This document shows positions 43,130 through 52,106 of a DNA stretch of 64,000 bases, piece by piece. Under the pieces are notes generated by a model. The model saw only the letters and a list, made by a program, of their open reading frames with translations, was not told the origin of the DNA and did not search any database. The position numbers and the translations under genes are program-made. Position 1 is the first letter of the stretch. Each line of letters begins with the position of its first letter. The stretch lies in the NCBI RefSeq assembly GCF_020883455.1, contig NZ_CP086615.1, positions 248,001 through 312,000 on the forward strand, read 5' to 3'. The stretch comes from Spiribacter halobius. GTDB lineage: Bacteria; Pseudomonadota; Gammaproteobacteria; Nitrococcales; Nitrococcaceae.

Positions 43130-45406
43130 TCAGGCGATGAGGCGGATCGGCTCCAGGGCCTCGCCCTGGGCCTCGACGCGGCCGATGATGGCGGTATGGG
43201 GGTAGCCCAGGGCGCGCAGGGCGGCGACGCAGGCGTCGGCGCGTGCGGCCGGGACGCTGGCCAGCAGGCCGCCGGCGGTCTGCGGGTCGAAGACCAGCGG
43301 ATAGCGCGGGTGCCCGGCCACCTCCTCCTGATTGCGCAGGGCCCGGCGCAGGCGGACGTTGGCCGGCTGCAGGGAGCTCAGGATCCCCGCCGCCACCGTC
43401 TCCTCGGCGCCCTCCAGCACCGGCAGCTTCGCCAGATCCAGAGAGGCGTCCACGCCGGAGGGGCGGGTCATCTCCACCAGATGGCCGAGCAGGCCGAAGC
43501 CGGTGACGTCCGTGCAGGCCGTCGCCCCGTGCTGGTGCAGGCACTGGGCGGCGCGGCGGTTGGACTGGCACATGGAGGCCAGCGCCGCGTCGATCCAGCG
43601 GCCCCTGGCCGCGAGCCGGGCGTGGGCGGCGAACAGCGTCCCGGTGCCTACCGGCTTGGTGAGGATGAGCACATCCCCCGCCTGCATGCCGCCCTTGCGC
43701 ATGACGTCCTCGGCGGCGTCGTCGATCAGGCCGTTGACGGCGAAGCCCAGCGCGAGCTCGCGACCCTCGCCGGTGTGCCCGCCCACCAGGGCGCAGTCGG
43801 CGTCGTTCAGGATCTCCAGCGCGCCGGACATCATCTGGTACACGGTGTCCTCGACCTTGGCCTCCAGCCCCTGGGGCACGGTGGCGATGGCGGTGGCGGA
43901 CTGGGCCTCGGCGCCCATGGCGAAGATGTCGCCGAGGGCATGGTTCGCCGCCACCTGGCCGAAGACGTAGGGGTCGTCGATGAAGGCCCGGAAGAAGTCC
44001 ACCGTATGCACCATCGCCTTGCCCGGCGGCACCCGCACCACGGCGGCGTCGTCCGGGGCGTGCAGGCCGATGAGCACGTCCTCGCGGTCCACCGGCTGCA
44101 GCGCGCCCAGCGCCCGCGAGAGGGTCGAGGCGCCCACCTTGGCGCCACAACCCCCGCAGCGCATGGCCACGGCGGAGATGGCCTGGCGCGCCTCCTCCCC
44201 CTCCAGGGCCACCTCCGACTTCGGCGCCTTGCCCTCCTCGTCCATGGCGGGCAGATCGCGGAAGCGGGCCATGAAGCGACGGTCGATCCAGTCTTTCCAG
44301 CGCCAGACCCAGTCGCCCTCGGCGTGGAAGGCGCCGCGGGAGGCGATGGCGTGGCGGTCGCCGGTGCTGATCAGCGCCAGCCAGCGGCGCTGCGGCCGGT
44401 AGGGCCGCAGCGGCCGGCCCTGCACGGCACGGCGCAGGTTGCGGGCCAGCGGCGGGCCCTGACGCACGGCGAACACGCCGGCCTTCTCACGCGGATGGTG
44501 GTCCATGCTGGCGATGTCGCCGGCGGCGAAGACGTTCGGGTCGGTGACCGTCTGCAGGGTGTCGCTGACGCGAATGAAGCCCTGCCCGTCCAGCGCGAGG
44601 CCGGTGTCCCGCAGCCAGGGCGCGCCACCGGCCCGGGTCACCCAGACCACCTCGTCGGCGGCGAAGTGCTCGCCGCTGGCGGTCACCAGGCCGCCCTCGT
44701 CCACCCGCGTCACCTCGCTGCCGGTGTGCAGGCGTACGCCGCGGGCGGCGAGCGTCCGTCGGAAGCGCTCGCGCACCGGCGGCGCGTGGGTGGGCAGCAC
44801 CTCCGCGCTGCGGGTGAAGAGATGGAACTCCAGCTCCGCCGGATCCCGGCCCTGGGCCTCGAGCTCGTGGCGCAGTCGGTACTGCATGGCGAGCACCAGC
44901 TCGACGCCGCCGGCGCCACCGCCCACGACCGCGATGGTGGTGCGCCCGGGATGCCGCTGCACCCGGGTGAGCAGGGCGAGCCAGCGGTCATTGAACCGGT
45001 GGATGGGCTTCACGGGTACGGCGTGGTCACTGGCGCCGTCCACCTCGCCGAGCTGGGGCGTGGAGCCGATGTTGATGGATAGCCGGTCGTAGGGCACCGG
45101 CGGGCGATCGCGGCAGATCACCCGACGCGCCTCGCGGTCCAGGCCCACCGCCTCCGCGCGATAGAAGCGCGCGCCGGCGAACTCCGCCAGTCGGCTCAGA
45201 TCGATGTGGACTTCGTCGTAGGCGTAGTGCCCGGCGATGTAGCCGGGCAGCATGCCGGAGTAGGGCGTGTGGGTGTCGCGGCAGATCAGGGTCAGGCGCA
45301 CCCCGGGCACCGGCTTCATGCCGAAGCGCCGCAGCACGCCGACGTGGCTGTGGCCCCCGCCCACCAGGACGATGTCCCGGAGGACGGGCTGCTCGGATGA
45401 CTGCAT
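43130..45406 (-). CDS. selD: Selenide, water dikinase fused to a flavin oxidoreductase (SelD/SenC)
   Basis: 758 residues. About 1-385 is a pyridine nucleotide-disulfide oxidoreductase of the NDH-2/SQR type (VLVGGGHSHVGVLRRF, VVGGGAGGVELVLAM, VFAAGDIASMD). About 410-758 is selenophosphate synthetase. The catalytic loop reads CGGCGAKVG: Cys420 is the nucleophile position, encoded as cysteine and not selenocysteine, and the next position is Ala422 where E. coli has a second cysteine. NGLIDDAAEDVMRKGG and the C-terminal DVTGFGLLGHL are SelD. The fused reductase may deliver selenide. It lies 33 bases after prlC. Confidence 0.93.
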   Translation of the reverse strand: MQSSEQPVLRDIVLVGGGHSHVGVLRRFGMKPVPGVRLTLICRDTHTPYSGMLPGYIAGHYAYDEVHIDLSRLAEFAGARFYRAEAVGLDREARRVICRDRPPVPYDRLSINIGSTPQLGEVDGASDHAVPVKPIHRFNDRWLALLTRVQRHPGRTTIAVVGGGAGGVELVLAMQYRLRHELEAQGRDPAELEFHLFTRSAEVLPTHAPPVRERFRRTLAARGVRLHTGSEVTRVDEGGLVTASGEHFAADEVVWVTRAGGAPWLRDTGLALDGQGFIRVSDTLQTVTDPNVFAAGDIASMDHHPREKAGVFAVRQGPPLARNLRRAVQGRPLRPYRPQRRWLALISTGDRHAIASRGAFHAEGDWVWRWKDWIDRRFMARFRDLPAMDEEGKAPKSEVALEGEEARQAISAVAMRCGGCGAKVGASTLSRALGALQPVDREDVLIGLHAPDDAAVVRVPPGKAMVHTVDFFRAFIDDPYVFGQVAANHALGDIFAMGAEAQSATAIATVPQGLEAKVEDTVYQMMSGALEILNDADCALVGGHTGEGRELALGFAVNGLIDDAAEDVMRKGGMQAGDVLILTKPVGTGTLFAAHARLAARGRWIDAALASMCQSNRRAAQCLHQHGATACTDVTGFGLLGHLVEMTRPSGVDASLDLAKLPVLEGAEETVAAGILSSLQPANVRLRRALRNQEEVAGHPRYPLVFDPQTAGGLLASVPAARADACVAALRALGYPHTAIIGRVEAQGEALEPIRLIA

Positions 45407-45439
45407 TGCGGGGCTCCCAGTCCGGTTGGGTTTCCGGCC

Positions 45440-47473
45440 TCAGGCCGCCAGACCGCTTGCGCGCAGCAGTGGCTCGATGCTGGGTTCGCGGCCGCGGAAG
45501 GCGACGAAGAGGCTCATGGCATCCTCGGACCCGCCCTTTTCGAGAATGTTCTCGAGGAAGGCGCGCCCGGTCTCCGCGTTGAATATCCCCTCTTCCTCGA
45601 ACCGCGAGTACGCGTCCGCGGAGAGTACCTCCGCCCACTTGTAGCTGTAGTACCCCGCCGCATAGCCGCCGGCGAAGATGTGCGCAAAGCTGTTGGGGAA
45701 GCGGTTGAAGGCCGGCGGCCGCACCACCGCCACCTGCTCGCGCACCGCCTCCAGCAGCTCGTAGATGCGCGCCTCGGCGTCCGGCTCGGTGTGCAGGCGC
45801 AGGTCGAACAGCGAGAACTCCAGCTGGCGGACCATCTGCATGGCCGCCTGGAAGTTGCGCGCCGCGCGCAGACGCTGGAAGAGCGCTTCCGGTATCGGCT
45901 CGCCGGTCTCGTGATGGGCGGCGAAGAGATCCAGCGCCTCGCGCTCCCAGGTCCAGTTCTCCAGGAACTGGCTTGGCAGCTCCACGGCGTCCCAGGCGAC
46001 ACCGTTGATGCCGGCCACACTCGCCGCATCGACCCGGGTGAGCATGTGGTGCAGGCCGTGGCCGAACTCGTGGAACAGGGTCTCCACCTCGTCGTGGGTG
46101 ATCAGCGCCGGGCGCCCGCCCACCGGCGGGGTGAAGTTGCAGGTGAGAAAGGCCACCGGCGTCTGCAGCCGTTCGCCATCCCGCAGGCGCCCGCGCAGCG
46201 TGGCCATCCAGGCGCCGCCGCGCTTCTGCGGGCGGGCGTAGAGGTCGGTGTAGAACTGCCCGCGGAGGGTGCCGTCCGGGTCGCGGATCTCGTAGAAGCG
46301 GACGTCCTCGTGCCAGACATCCACCCCCTCGCGCGCCTGGATCCGCACGCCGAACAGCCGCTCCACCACCTGGAACAGCCCGTCCATCACCCGATCCGCC
46401 TGCAGATAGGGGCGCAGATCCTCCGGCGAGAGCTCGAATCGGGCCTCGCGCAGGCGCTCGCTGTAGTAGCCGACGTCCCAGGCCTCGAGCGTCTCGAGGC
46501 CGTCCTGCTCGCGGGCGAAGGCCGCGAGCTCGGCGAACTCCTGCTCGGCCACCGGCTTGGCCCGTTGCGCCAGATCCTCGAGGAAGCCGATCACCTGCGC
46601 CGGGCTCTCGGCCATCTTCGGCTGCAGGGAGAGCTCGGCGTAGCTGGCGAAACCGAGCAGCGCGGCCTGCTCCCGGCGCAGGGCGAGGATCTCCCGCATC
46701 AGCGGGAGGTTGTCCCAGCGCCCGCCATGGGGGCCGGTGTCCGAGGCCCGGGTGGTGAAGGCCTCGTAGACCTCCCGGCGCAGCTCGCGGTCCCGGGCAT
46801 GGCCGAGGATTGCCTGCACCACCGGCACATCCAGGGTGACCCGCCAGCCCTCGACGCCGGCCTGCTCCGCCGCCTGGCGCATGACCCCGAGGGCCGATTC
46901 CGGCACGCCGGCGAGACGGGCCTCGTTGGTCACGTCGAGCTGCCAGGCGTTGGTGGCATCCAGGAGATTCTCCTGAAAGCGGGATGACAGCTCCGAGAGG
47001 CGGCTCGCGATCTCGGCATAGCGGCGCTTCTCCGTCTCCGGCAGGGCGACGCCGGCGAGGCGGAAGTCCCGCAGGGCGTTGTCCACGGTCTGGCGCTGGG
47101 CCTGGTCCAGCTCCGCGAAGGCGCCGCTCTCGCGCAGGGCCTGCATGGCCTCGAACAGCTCCGTGTTCTGGCCGACCTCGGTCTGGTAGGCGGAGAGCTT
47201 GGGCAGGCAGGCGTTGTAGGCGGCGCGCAGGCCCTCACTGTTGCGCACGGCGTTGAGGTGGGAGACGGGAGACCAGACCCGTTCCAGACGATCCTCCAGC
47301 CGCTCCAGCGGAGCCACCAGGTTGTCCCAGCCCCAGGGGCCGCCAGCGTCGAGCAGCTGCCGGATTGCGGCGCGGTTGTCCGCGAGCACGGTGTCCACCG
47401 CCGGCTCCACGTGCTCGGGGCGGATGCTGGAGAAGCGGGGCAGGGCGTCGTCGGCGAGCAGGGGGTTGGTCAT
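45440..47473 (-). CDS. prlC: Oligopeptidase A (M3 metallopeptidase)
   Basis: 677 residues from ATG 47473 (MTNPLLADDALPRFSSIRPE), the E. coli length. The zinc motif is TLFHEFGHGLHHML with the downstream glutamate in INGVAWDAVELPSQF; SYKWAEVLSADAYSRFEEEG is near the C-terminus. A cytoplasmic peptidase degrading signal peptides and short oligopeptides. Its stop lies 33 bases before the SelD fusion gene, so selD may be read through from it. Divergent from the glutathione reductase gene. Confidence 0.96.
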   Translation of the reverse strand: MTNPLLADDALPRFSSIRPEHVEPAVDTVLADNRAAIRQLLDAGGPWGWDNLVAPLERLEDRLERVWSPVSHLNAVRNSEGLRAAYNACLPKLSAYQTEVGQNTELFEAMQALRESGAFAELDQAQRQTVDNALRDFRLAGVALPETEKRRYAEIASRLSELSSRFQENLLDATNAWQLDVTNEARLAGVPESALGVMRQAAEQAGVEGWRVTLDVPVVQAILGHARDRELRREVYEAFTTRASDTGPHGGRWDNLPLMREILALRREQAALLGFASYAELSLQPKMAESPAQVIGFLEDLAQRAKPVAEQEFAELAAFAREQDGLETLEAWDVGYYSERLREARFELSPEDLRPYLQADRVMDGLFQVVERLFGVRIQAREGVDVWHEDVRFYEIRDPDGTLRGQFYTDLYARPQKRGGAWMATLRGRLRDGERLQTPVAFLTCNFTPPVGGRPALITHDEVETLFHEFGHGLHHMLTRVDAASVAGINGVAWDAVELPSQFLENWTWEREALDLFAAHHETGEPIPEALFQRLRAARNFQAAMQMVRQLEFSLFDLRLHTEPDAEARIYELLEAVREQVAVVRPPAFNRFPNSFAHIFAGGYAAGYYSYKWAEVLSADAYSRFEEEGIFNAETGRAFLENILEKGGSEDAMSLFVAFRGREPSIEPLLRASGLAA

Positions 47474-47580
47474 GATGGTCCTTGCCTGGATGCGAATGGC
47501 GCGAGTGCGTAGATTACCGGACGTGCGCCGCCCCGCGCAGGGCGGCATCCTGTGCGACCACTCCGGGACGAGGTGATTCC

Positions 47581-48942
47581 ATGACCGCAGACGGCGCGTA
47601 CGACCTCATCTGCATCGGCGGCGGCAGCGGTGGCATCGCCACCGCCCGGCGCGCGGCGAGCCACGGCGCGCGCTGCGCGGTGGTGGAGGCCGATCGCCTC
47701 GGCGGCACCTGCGTAAACGTCGGCTGCGTGCCGAAGAAGGTGATGTGGAACGCCGCCCACGCCATGGAGGCGGTGCAGCGGGCGCCGGACTACGGCATCG
47801 ACGTGCGCGCCGGCGGTCTGGACTGGGCGACGCTGGTGAGCCGGCGCGAGGCCTACATCGAGCGGCTGAACGGGATCTACGCCCGCAACCTGGAGAAGTC
47901 CGGAGTAGACCTGATCCGCGGCGAAGCGCGCTTCGTGGACCCGCACACCATCGAGGTGGCGGGCGAGCGCTACCGCGCCGAGCGCTTCGTGGTGGCCACC
48001 GGGGGCGTGCCCGGGCGCCCGAACATCCCTGGCGGCGACCTCGGGATTGACTCCGACGGCTTCTTCGCCCTGCGCCATCGCCCGGAGTCCATTGCCGTGG
48101 TGGGCGCAGGCTACATCGCCGTGGAGCTCGCCGGCATGCTCCACCAGCTGGGCAGCCGGGTGCAGCTGGTGGTACGGCGGGAGGCGCCGCTGCGGAGCTT
48201 CGACGAGATTATCCGGGAGGCCTATGTGGAGTCCCTGGACGGCCATGGCCCGGAGCTCGTGAACCGCTTCACCCCGGCGGGGCTCGAGGCCGGCTACGGC
48301 GGCTACACCCTGCACGCGGAGGACGGCCGCAGCCTGGAGGGTCTGGAGCAGGTGCTCTGGGCCGTGGGCCGGGTGCCGAACACGGATGGCCTGGGGCTGG
48401 AGCAGGCCGGGGTGGCCCTGGCGGAGGACGGCAGCGTGCCCGTGGACCGCTGGCAGGCCACCAGCGTCCCGCACATCTTTGCCCTGGGCGACGTCACCGG
48501 CAACGCCTTCCCCCTGACCCCGGTGGCCATCGCCGCCGGCCGGCGTCTGGCGGACCGGGTCTGGGGCGATCGCGAGGGCCGCCACCTGCCCTACGAGATG
48601 ATCCCGACGGTGGTGTTCACCCATCCCCCCATCGGCACCGTGGGCCTCACCGAGGCCGAGGCGCGGGAGGCCTACGGCGACGACGTCACCGTCCACAGCA
48701 CCCGCTTCGTGCCCATGGAGTTCGCCCTTGCCCCCCAGGAAGCCAAGCAGCGCAGCGCCATGAAGCTCGTCTGCGTCGGCGAGGAGCAGCGCATCGTGGG
48801 CGCCCATCTCTTCGGCACCGGCGTCGACGAGATGCTCCAGGGCTTCGCCGTCGCCATCCGCATGGGCGCGCGGAAAGCCGACTTCGACGATACGGTGGCG
48901 ATCCACCCGACCAGTGCGGAGGAGCTTGTGACCATGCCCTGA
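47581..48942 (+). CDS. gor: Glutathione-disulfide reductase
   Basis: 453 residues from ATG 47581 with GAGGTG upstream. FAD motif [17 protein letters not shown], redox-active disulfide [16 protein letters not shown](P) motif [19 protein letters not shown] with arginines (RREAPLR) fitting NADPH, and the C-terminal [15 protein letters not shown] carrying the catalytic His-Glu. It keeps glutathione reduced. That also supports non-enzymatic reduction of selenite to selenide, so its place near the selenium cluster may be useful; co-regulation is not shown. Its 3' end is duplicated in inverted form after the stop. Confidence 0.95.
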   Translation: MTADGAYDLICIGGGSGGIATARRAASHGARCAVVEADRLGGTCVNVGCVPKKVMWNAAHAMEAVQRAPDYGIDVRAGGLDWATLVSRREAYIERLNGIYARNLEKSGVDLIRGEARFVDPHTIEVAGERYRAERFVVATGGVPGRPNIPGGDLGIDSDGFFALRHRPESIAVVGAGYIAVELAGMLHQLGSRVQLVVRREAPLRSFDEIIREAYVESLDGHGPELVNRFTPAGLEAGYGGYTLHAEDGRSLEGLEQVLWAVGRVPNTDGLGLEQAGVALAEDGSVPVDRWQATSVPHIFALGDVTGNAFPLTPVAIAAGRRLADRVWGDREGRHLPYEMIPTVVFTHPPIGTVGLTEAEAREAYGDDVTVHSTRFVPMEFALAPQEAKQRSAMKLVCVGEEQRIVGAHLFGTGVDEMLQGFAVAIRMGARKADFDDTVAIHPTSAEELVTMP

Positions 48943-48959
48943 AGAGGCATGGTCACAAG
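48925..48959. terminator. Hairpin made from an inverted copy of the gor 3' end
   Basis: CTTGTGACCATGCC (48925-48938, coding) and GGCATGGTCACAAG (48946-48959) are exact inverses. The seven-base loop contains the TGA stop. A seven-base repeat array follows without a gap. Confidence 0.7.
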
Positions 48960-49116
48960 TTGCAAGTGGCAAGTTGCAAGAATCAAGTGGGAAGGGGCAT
49001 TGAGTAACGGTGACCGCCGTAGGGTTATCCTCTTGTTTGCCACTTGCCACTTGCCACTTGCCACTTGCCACTTGCCACTTGCCACTTGCCACTTGCCACT
49101 TGCCACTTGCCACTTG
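48960..49116. repeat. Heptamer-array element with 11 tandem TTGCCAC units
   Basis: Left array: TTGCAAG, TGGCAAG, TTGCAAG (from 48960). A core of about 45 bases follows, then 11 exact tandem copies of TTGCCAC from 49037 to 49113. The two arrays are roughly inverse. The long array ends 15 bases before the carbonic anhydrase ATG and includes or adjoins its leader. Confidence 0.85.
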
Positions 49117-49128
49117 GAACTCGAAAGA

Positions 49129-49656
49129 ATGATCGAACCCTACGAGGCCACCCACCCCGACATCGCCCCCACCGCCTGGGTGCACGCCACCGCCGTGGTG
49201 ATCGGCGACGTGGGCCTTGCCGAGCACGTCTCGGTGTGGCCGACGGCGGTGCTGCGGGGGGACGTCAATCACATCCGTATCGGGGCGCGCAGCAACGTGC
49301 AGGACGGGACCGTGGTGCACGTTGCCCACAAGGGACCCTACCAGCCCGGGTTTCCGACGCTGGTGGGGGAGGACGTCACCATCGGCCACAGGGCCATCGT
49401 GCATGCGTGCACCATCGGTGACCGGGTGCTGGTGGGCATGGGCGCGGTGGTGATGGATGGCGCGGTCGTGGAGCCCGACACCATTCTGGGCGCGAATACC
49501 CTGGTGCCCCCCGGCAAGCGGCTCGCTGGCGGTCATCTGTACGTAGGCAGCCCCGCGCGCTGCGTGCGTGAGCTCACCGATACCGAGCGCGAGCAGCTCG
49601 TGTACTCGGCGCGGCACTACGTGAAGGTCATGCAGCGCCACCGGAACGGCGGCTGA
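49129..49656 (+). CDS. Gamma-class carbonic anhydrase family protein (YrdA-like)
   Basis: 175 residues, a left-handed parallel beta-helix of hexapeptide repeats (VVIGDVGLAEHVSVWPTAVL, IGARSNVQDGTVVHVA). The zinc-ligand histidines are His64 or 67, His87 and His92 (VGEDVTIGHRAIVHAC). YrdA and PaaY relatives bind metal; some hydrate CO2 and others act as thioesterases. No good ribosome binding site is visible because a heptamer array ends just upstream. It abuts the next gene with no gap. Confidence 0.9.
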   Translation: MIEPYEATHPDIAPTAWVHATAVVIGDVGLAEHVSVWPTAVLRGDVNHIRIGARSNVQDGTVVHVAHKGPYQPGFPTLVGEDVTIGHRAIVHACTIGDRVLVGMGAVVMDGAVVEPDTILGANTLVPPGKRLAGGHLYVGSPARCVRELTDTEREQLVYSARHYVKVMQRHRNGG

Positions 49657-50706
49657 ATGGCGCGCAGGTCCATCACCATCGGCGATCAGGAGATCGCGCC
49701 GGGCAGCCGCGCTACGGTCGATATCCCCGCGGCCCTGCTCTACACCCACGCCCCGGTGACCCTGCCGGTGCACGTGGTCCACGGGCGCCGGGACGGCCCG
49801 GTGCTGCTGGTCTGCGCCGCCATCCACGGCGACGAGATCAACGGCGTCGAGATCATCCGCCGGCTGCTGCAGGTGCCTGCCCTCTCCCGACTGCGGGGCA
49901 CGCTGCTGGCAGTGCCCATCGTCAACGTCTTCGGCTTCACCGACCGCTCCCGCTATCTGCCGGACCGGCGGGACCTCAACCGCTCCTTTCCCGGCAGCGA
50001 GCGCGGCTCCCTCGCTGGCCGCCTGGCCTGGCTTTTCAAGACCCGGGTGCTCGACGCCGCGAGCCATGTGATCGACCTGCACACCGCCGCCATCCATCGT
50101 GACAACCTGCCCCAGGTGCGCGCCAATCTGGACGAGCCGGAATGCGCCGCCATGGCCGAGGCCTTCGGCACCCCGGTGGTGGTGAACACGCCGCTGATCG
50201 AGGGCAGCCTGCGCCAGGTCTGCAACGATGCGGGCATGCCGGTGGTGACCTACGAGGCCGGTGAGGCACTGCGCTTCGACGAGCAGGCGATCAAGGCCGG
50301 GCTGTCCGGCGTGGTGCGGGTGATGCGCCATCTGGGCATGGTGAGCCAGCGGGCCGTCGGCCGCTCGCGCGCGGCGGAGAGCTATGCCGCCAACACCAGC
50401 CACTGGATGCGCGCCGAGCAGGACGGCATCTTCCGCGCCATCGTGCCCCTGGGCGCCTCGGTGAGTGAAGGCACGGCGCTCGGCTTCATCGCCGATCCCT
50501 TCGGCGAGCGCGAGATCACCGTCCGCGCCAGCGTCAGCGGCATCGTCATCGGCCGCAACAACCTGCCTCTGGTCCACGAGGGCGAGGCCCTGTTCCATAT
50601 CGCCCGGTTCGATTCGGTCCGCCGCGTGGCCCGCTACGTCAGGGCCTTCAACCGCGAGCTGGAGGAGGATCAGGAGTGGGCGGCCGAGGAACCCCCGATC
50701 GTCTGA
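49657..50706 (+). CDS. Succinylglutamate desuccinylase/aspartoacylase family protein
   Basis: 349 residues with an M14-like zinc hydrolase core: the metal motif HGDE (57-60), RDLNRSFPG and VIDLHTAAIHR with the third ligand. A C-terminal beta-barrel region resembling biotinyl-type domains follows (VSEGTALGFIADPFGEREI, VRASVSGIVIG). Members remove acyl groups from amino acids or peptides. The substrate is unknown. ATG 49657 directly follows the carbonic anhydrase stop, so the two genes are coupled. Confidence 0.87.
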   Translation: MARRSITIGDQEIAPGSRATVDIPAALLYTHAPVTLPVHVVHGRRDGPVLLVCAAIHGDEINGVEIIRRLLQVPALSRLRGTLLAVPIVNVFGFTDRSRYLPDRRDLNRSFPGSERGSLAGRLAWLFKTRVLDAASHVIDLHTAAIHRDNLPQVRANLDEPECAAMAEAFGTPVVVNTPLIEGSLRQVCNDAGMPVVTYEAGEALRFDEQAIKAGLSGVVRVMRHLGMVSQRAVGRSRAAESYAANTSHWMRAEQDGIFRAIVPLGASVSEGTALGFIADPFGEREITVRASVSGIVIGRNNLPLVHEGEALFHIARFDSVRRVARYVRAFNRELEEDQEWAAEEPPIV

Positions 50707-50725
50707 TGGTCCGAGGTTCCTCGGC
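50683..50725. terminator. Hairpin made from an inverted copy of the deacylase gene 3' end
   Basis: GCCGAGGAACC (50683-50693, coding) and GGTTCCTCGGC (50715-50725) are exact inverses. The TGA stop is in the loop. The heptamer array starts at the next base. Confidence 0.6.
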
Positions 50726-50857
50726 GGTTTCGCGTTTCGGAGCGGGCGTTTCGGGTTTCGCGTCTAAGGTTGAAGGTCAGGGAGCGATCAACCCCACGGG
50801 TGGTGCTCGCCACCCGCGCGTTCGGCCGCTGAACCTTAAACCCGAAACTCGCAGACC
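50726..50857. repeat. Heptamer-array inverted element (TTTCGGG type)
   Basis: GGTTTCGCGTTTCGG and GCGTTTCGGGTTTCGCG on the left, AACCTTAAACCCGAAACTC on the right. The core is about 70 bases. Same unit as the speE-speA copy. It fills the gap between the convergent deacylase and antiporter genes. Confidence 0.7.
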
Positions 50858-50875
50858 AGGTCCCGACCCTGCCAG

Positions 50876-52096
50876 TTAGCCTCGAAGTCGCCCCCCAGGT
50901 CCGCCCCGTGCCAGTAGCCGTCCCAGCACCGGCGGCGTAAGCGCGCAGGTGCCGAGGGTCACCAGCGTCATCGCGCCGTAGAGGGTGTCGGGCACCACGC
51001 TCGGCCCAAGCCGCCGGGCCTGGTCTACCACCACCATGGCGATCTCCGCCCGCGGCACCATGCTCACGGCGAGGGGTAACGCCGTTCCTGCCGGGGCTGC
51101 CAGCAGCGCCGGCAGCCAGGTGCCGACGAGCTTGCCGGCCACCGCCGCCAGCAGCAGCACCGCGCCGACGGCGAGGGCGCTCTGCAGGGCTGCGGGCTCG
51201 AGCTTCAGGCCTATGCCGATGAAGAAGAACGGCACGAGGAAATCGTGCAGCACCAGATAGCTCCGATCCTCGCGCACGCCCTCGGGGGCGCCGCTGAAGA
51301 TCAGCCCGGCGAAAAGCGCACCGATGGCGAGGGAGAAGCCCAGCAGCCCGGCGCCGGCGGCAATGAGCGCGCCGAGCGCTACTACTACCAGCAGGCGGGC
51401 GGGCGGCGTCTCCCAGCGCTCCAGTGCGCGGGTAAGCGGAGGCTCCAGCCAGTGGGCGAAGGCCCAGCAGCCGGCGGTGAATGCGGCGAGCCCAAGCAGC
51501 AGGGTCGATAGGGTGGTGGCGAGATCAGCCCAGGCGATGCCGTGAGCGGCCTGCAGCGTCGGGATGGCGGCGAGAAGCAGGGCCATCAGCAGGACGCCGG
51601 AGAGATCGTCCAGCTCGGCCACGTCCAGCGCCAGGGTGCCGGCCTCGGTATCCAGCTGGCCGGCCTCCTGCCAGGGCGGCAGAGCGACGCCGATGCTTGT
51701 GGCCGTTAGCGCGACCCCGGCCACCAGGGACGCAATCTCGCCCAAGCCCATCATACGTGCTGCCGCCCATCCGGCCAGCCCGGAGACCGCAACGCTGATG
51801 AGCCAGATCAGGCTCGCTCGGGGCAGCTTCTCCAGCAGGCGCTGCGGGTGGCTGCCGAGCCCGACGCGGAAGAGCAGGGCGACCAGGCCGAGGGCACCCA
51901 GCAGCTCGAAGGCGAACCGTGCCGGCTCGCTGAACAGGGCGAGCGCCTCGTCCGCCAGGCCGAAGCCGAGGCCGATGAGAATGTAGCCAACCAGCGGTGG
52001 GATGCCGAGGCGCGGCGCGAGCCCCCGCCAGAGCGTCGCCAGCAGCGTGGCGAGGCCGACCAGCCCGACCAGCAGGGCATCCAGCGCCCCATGCAC
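50876..52096 (-). CDS. CPA2-family cation:proton antiporter
   Basis: 406 residues, about 11 or 12 hydrophobic helices (LGIPPLVGYILIGLGFG near the start, VALTATSIGVALPPW, LALDVAELDDLSGVLLMALL with the transport aspartates, SMVPRAEIAMVVVDQARRLG near the end). These are the marks of KefB/NapA-type Na+/H+ or K+/H+ antiporters. It lacks the C-terminal TrkA-N domain of Kef proteins, so it is probably ungated by glutathione adducts. The stop is ten bases from the aroE stop side, in tandem on the same strand. Confidence 0.88.
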   Translation of the reverse strand: MHGALDALLVGLVGLATLLATLWRGLAPRLGIPPLVGYILIGLGFGLADEALALFSEPARFAFELLGALGLVALLFRVGLGSHPQRLLEKLPRASLIWLISVAVSGLAGWAAARMMGLGEIASLVAGVALTATSIGVALPPWQEAGQLDTEAGTLALDVAELDDLSGVLLMALLLAAIPTLQAAHGIAWADLATTLSTLLLGLAAFTAGCWAFAHWLEPPLTRALERWETPPARLLVVVALGALIAAGAGLLGFSLAIGALFAGLIFSGAPEGVREDRSYLVLHDFLVPFFFIGIGLKLEPAALQSALAVGAVLLLAAVAGKLVGTWLPALLAAPAGTALPLAVSMVPRAEIAMVVVDQARRLGPSVVPDTLYGAMTLVTLGTCALTPPVLGRLLARGGPGGRLRG

Positions 52097-52106
52097 TGCG
52101 GAGCGC

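Noticed and set aside
48960-49116. Possible CRISPR-like array
   Set aside because: The repeats are contiguous seven-base units with no spacers and no cas genes nearby.
47470-50598. A 1042-codon open frame on the minus strand across gor, the carbonic anhydrase and deacylase genes
   Set aside because: It is antisense to three well-supported enzymes, runs through the TTGCCAC tract and has no recognisable domain. High GC leaves such antisense frames open by chance.
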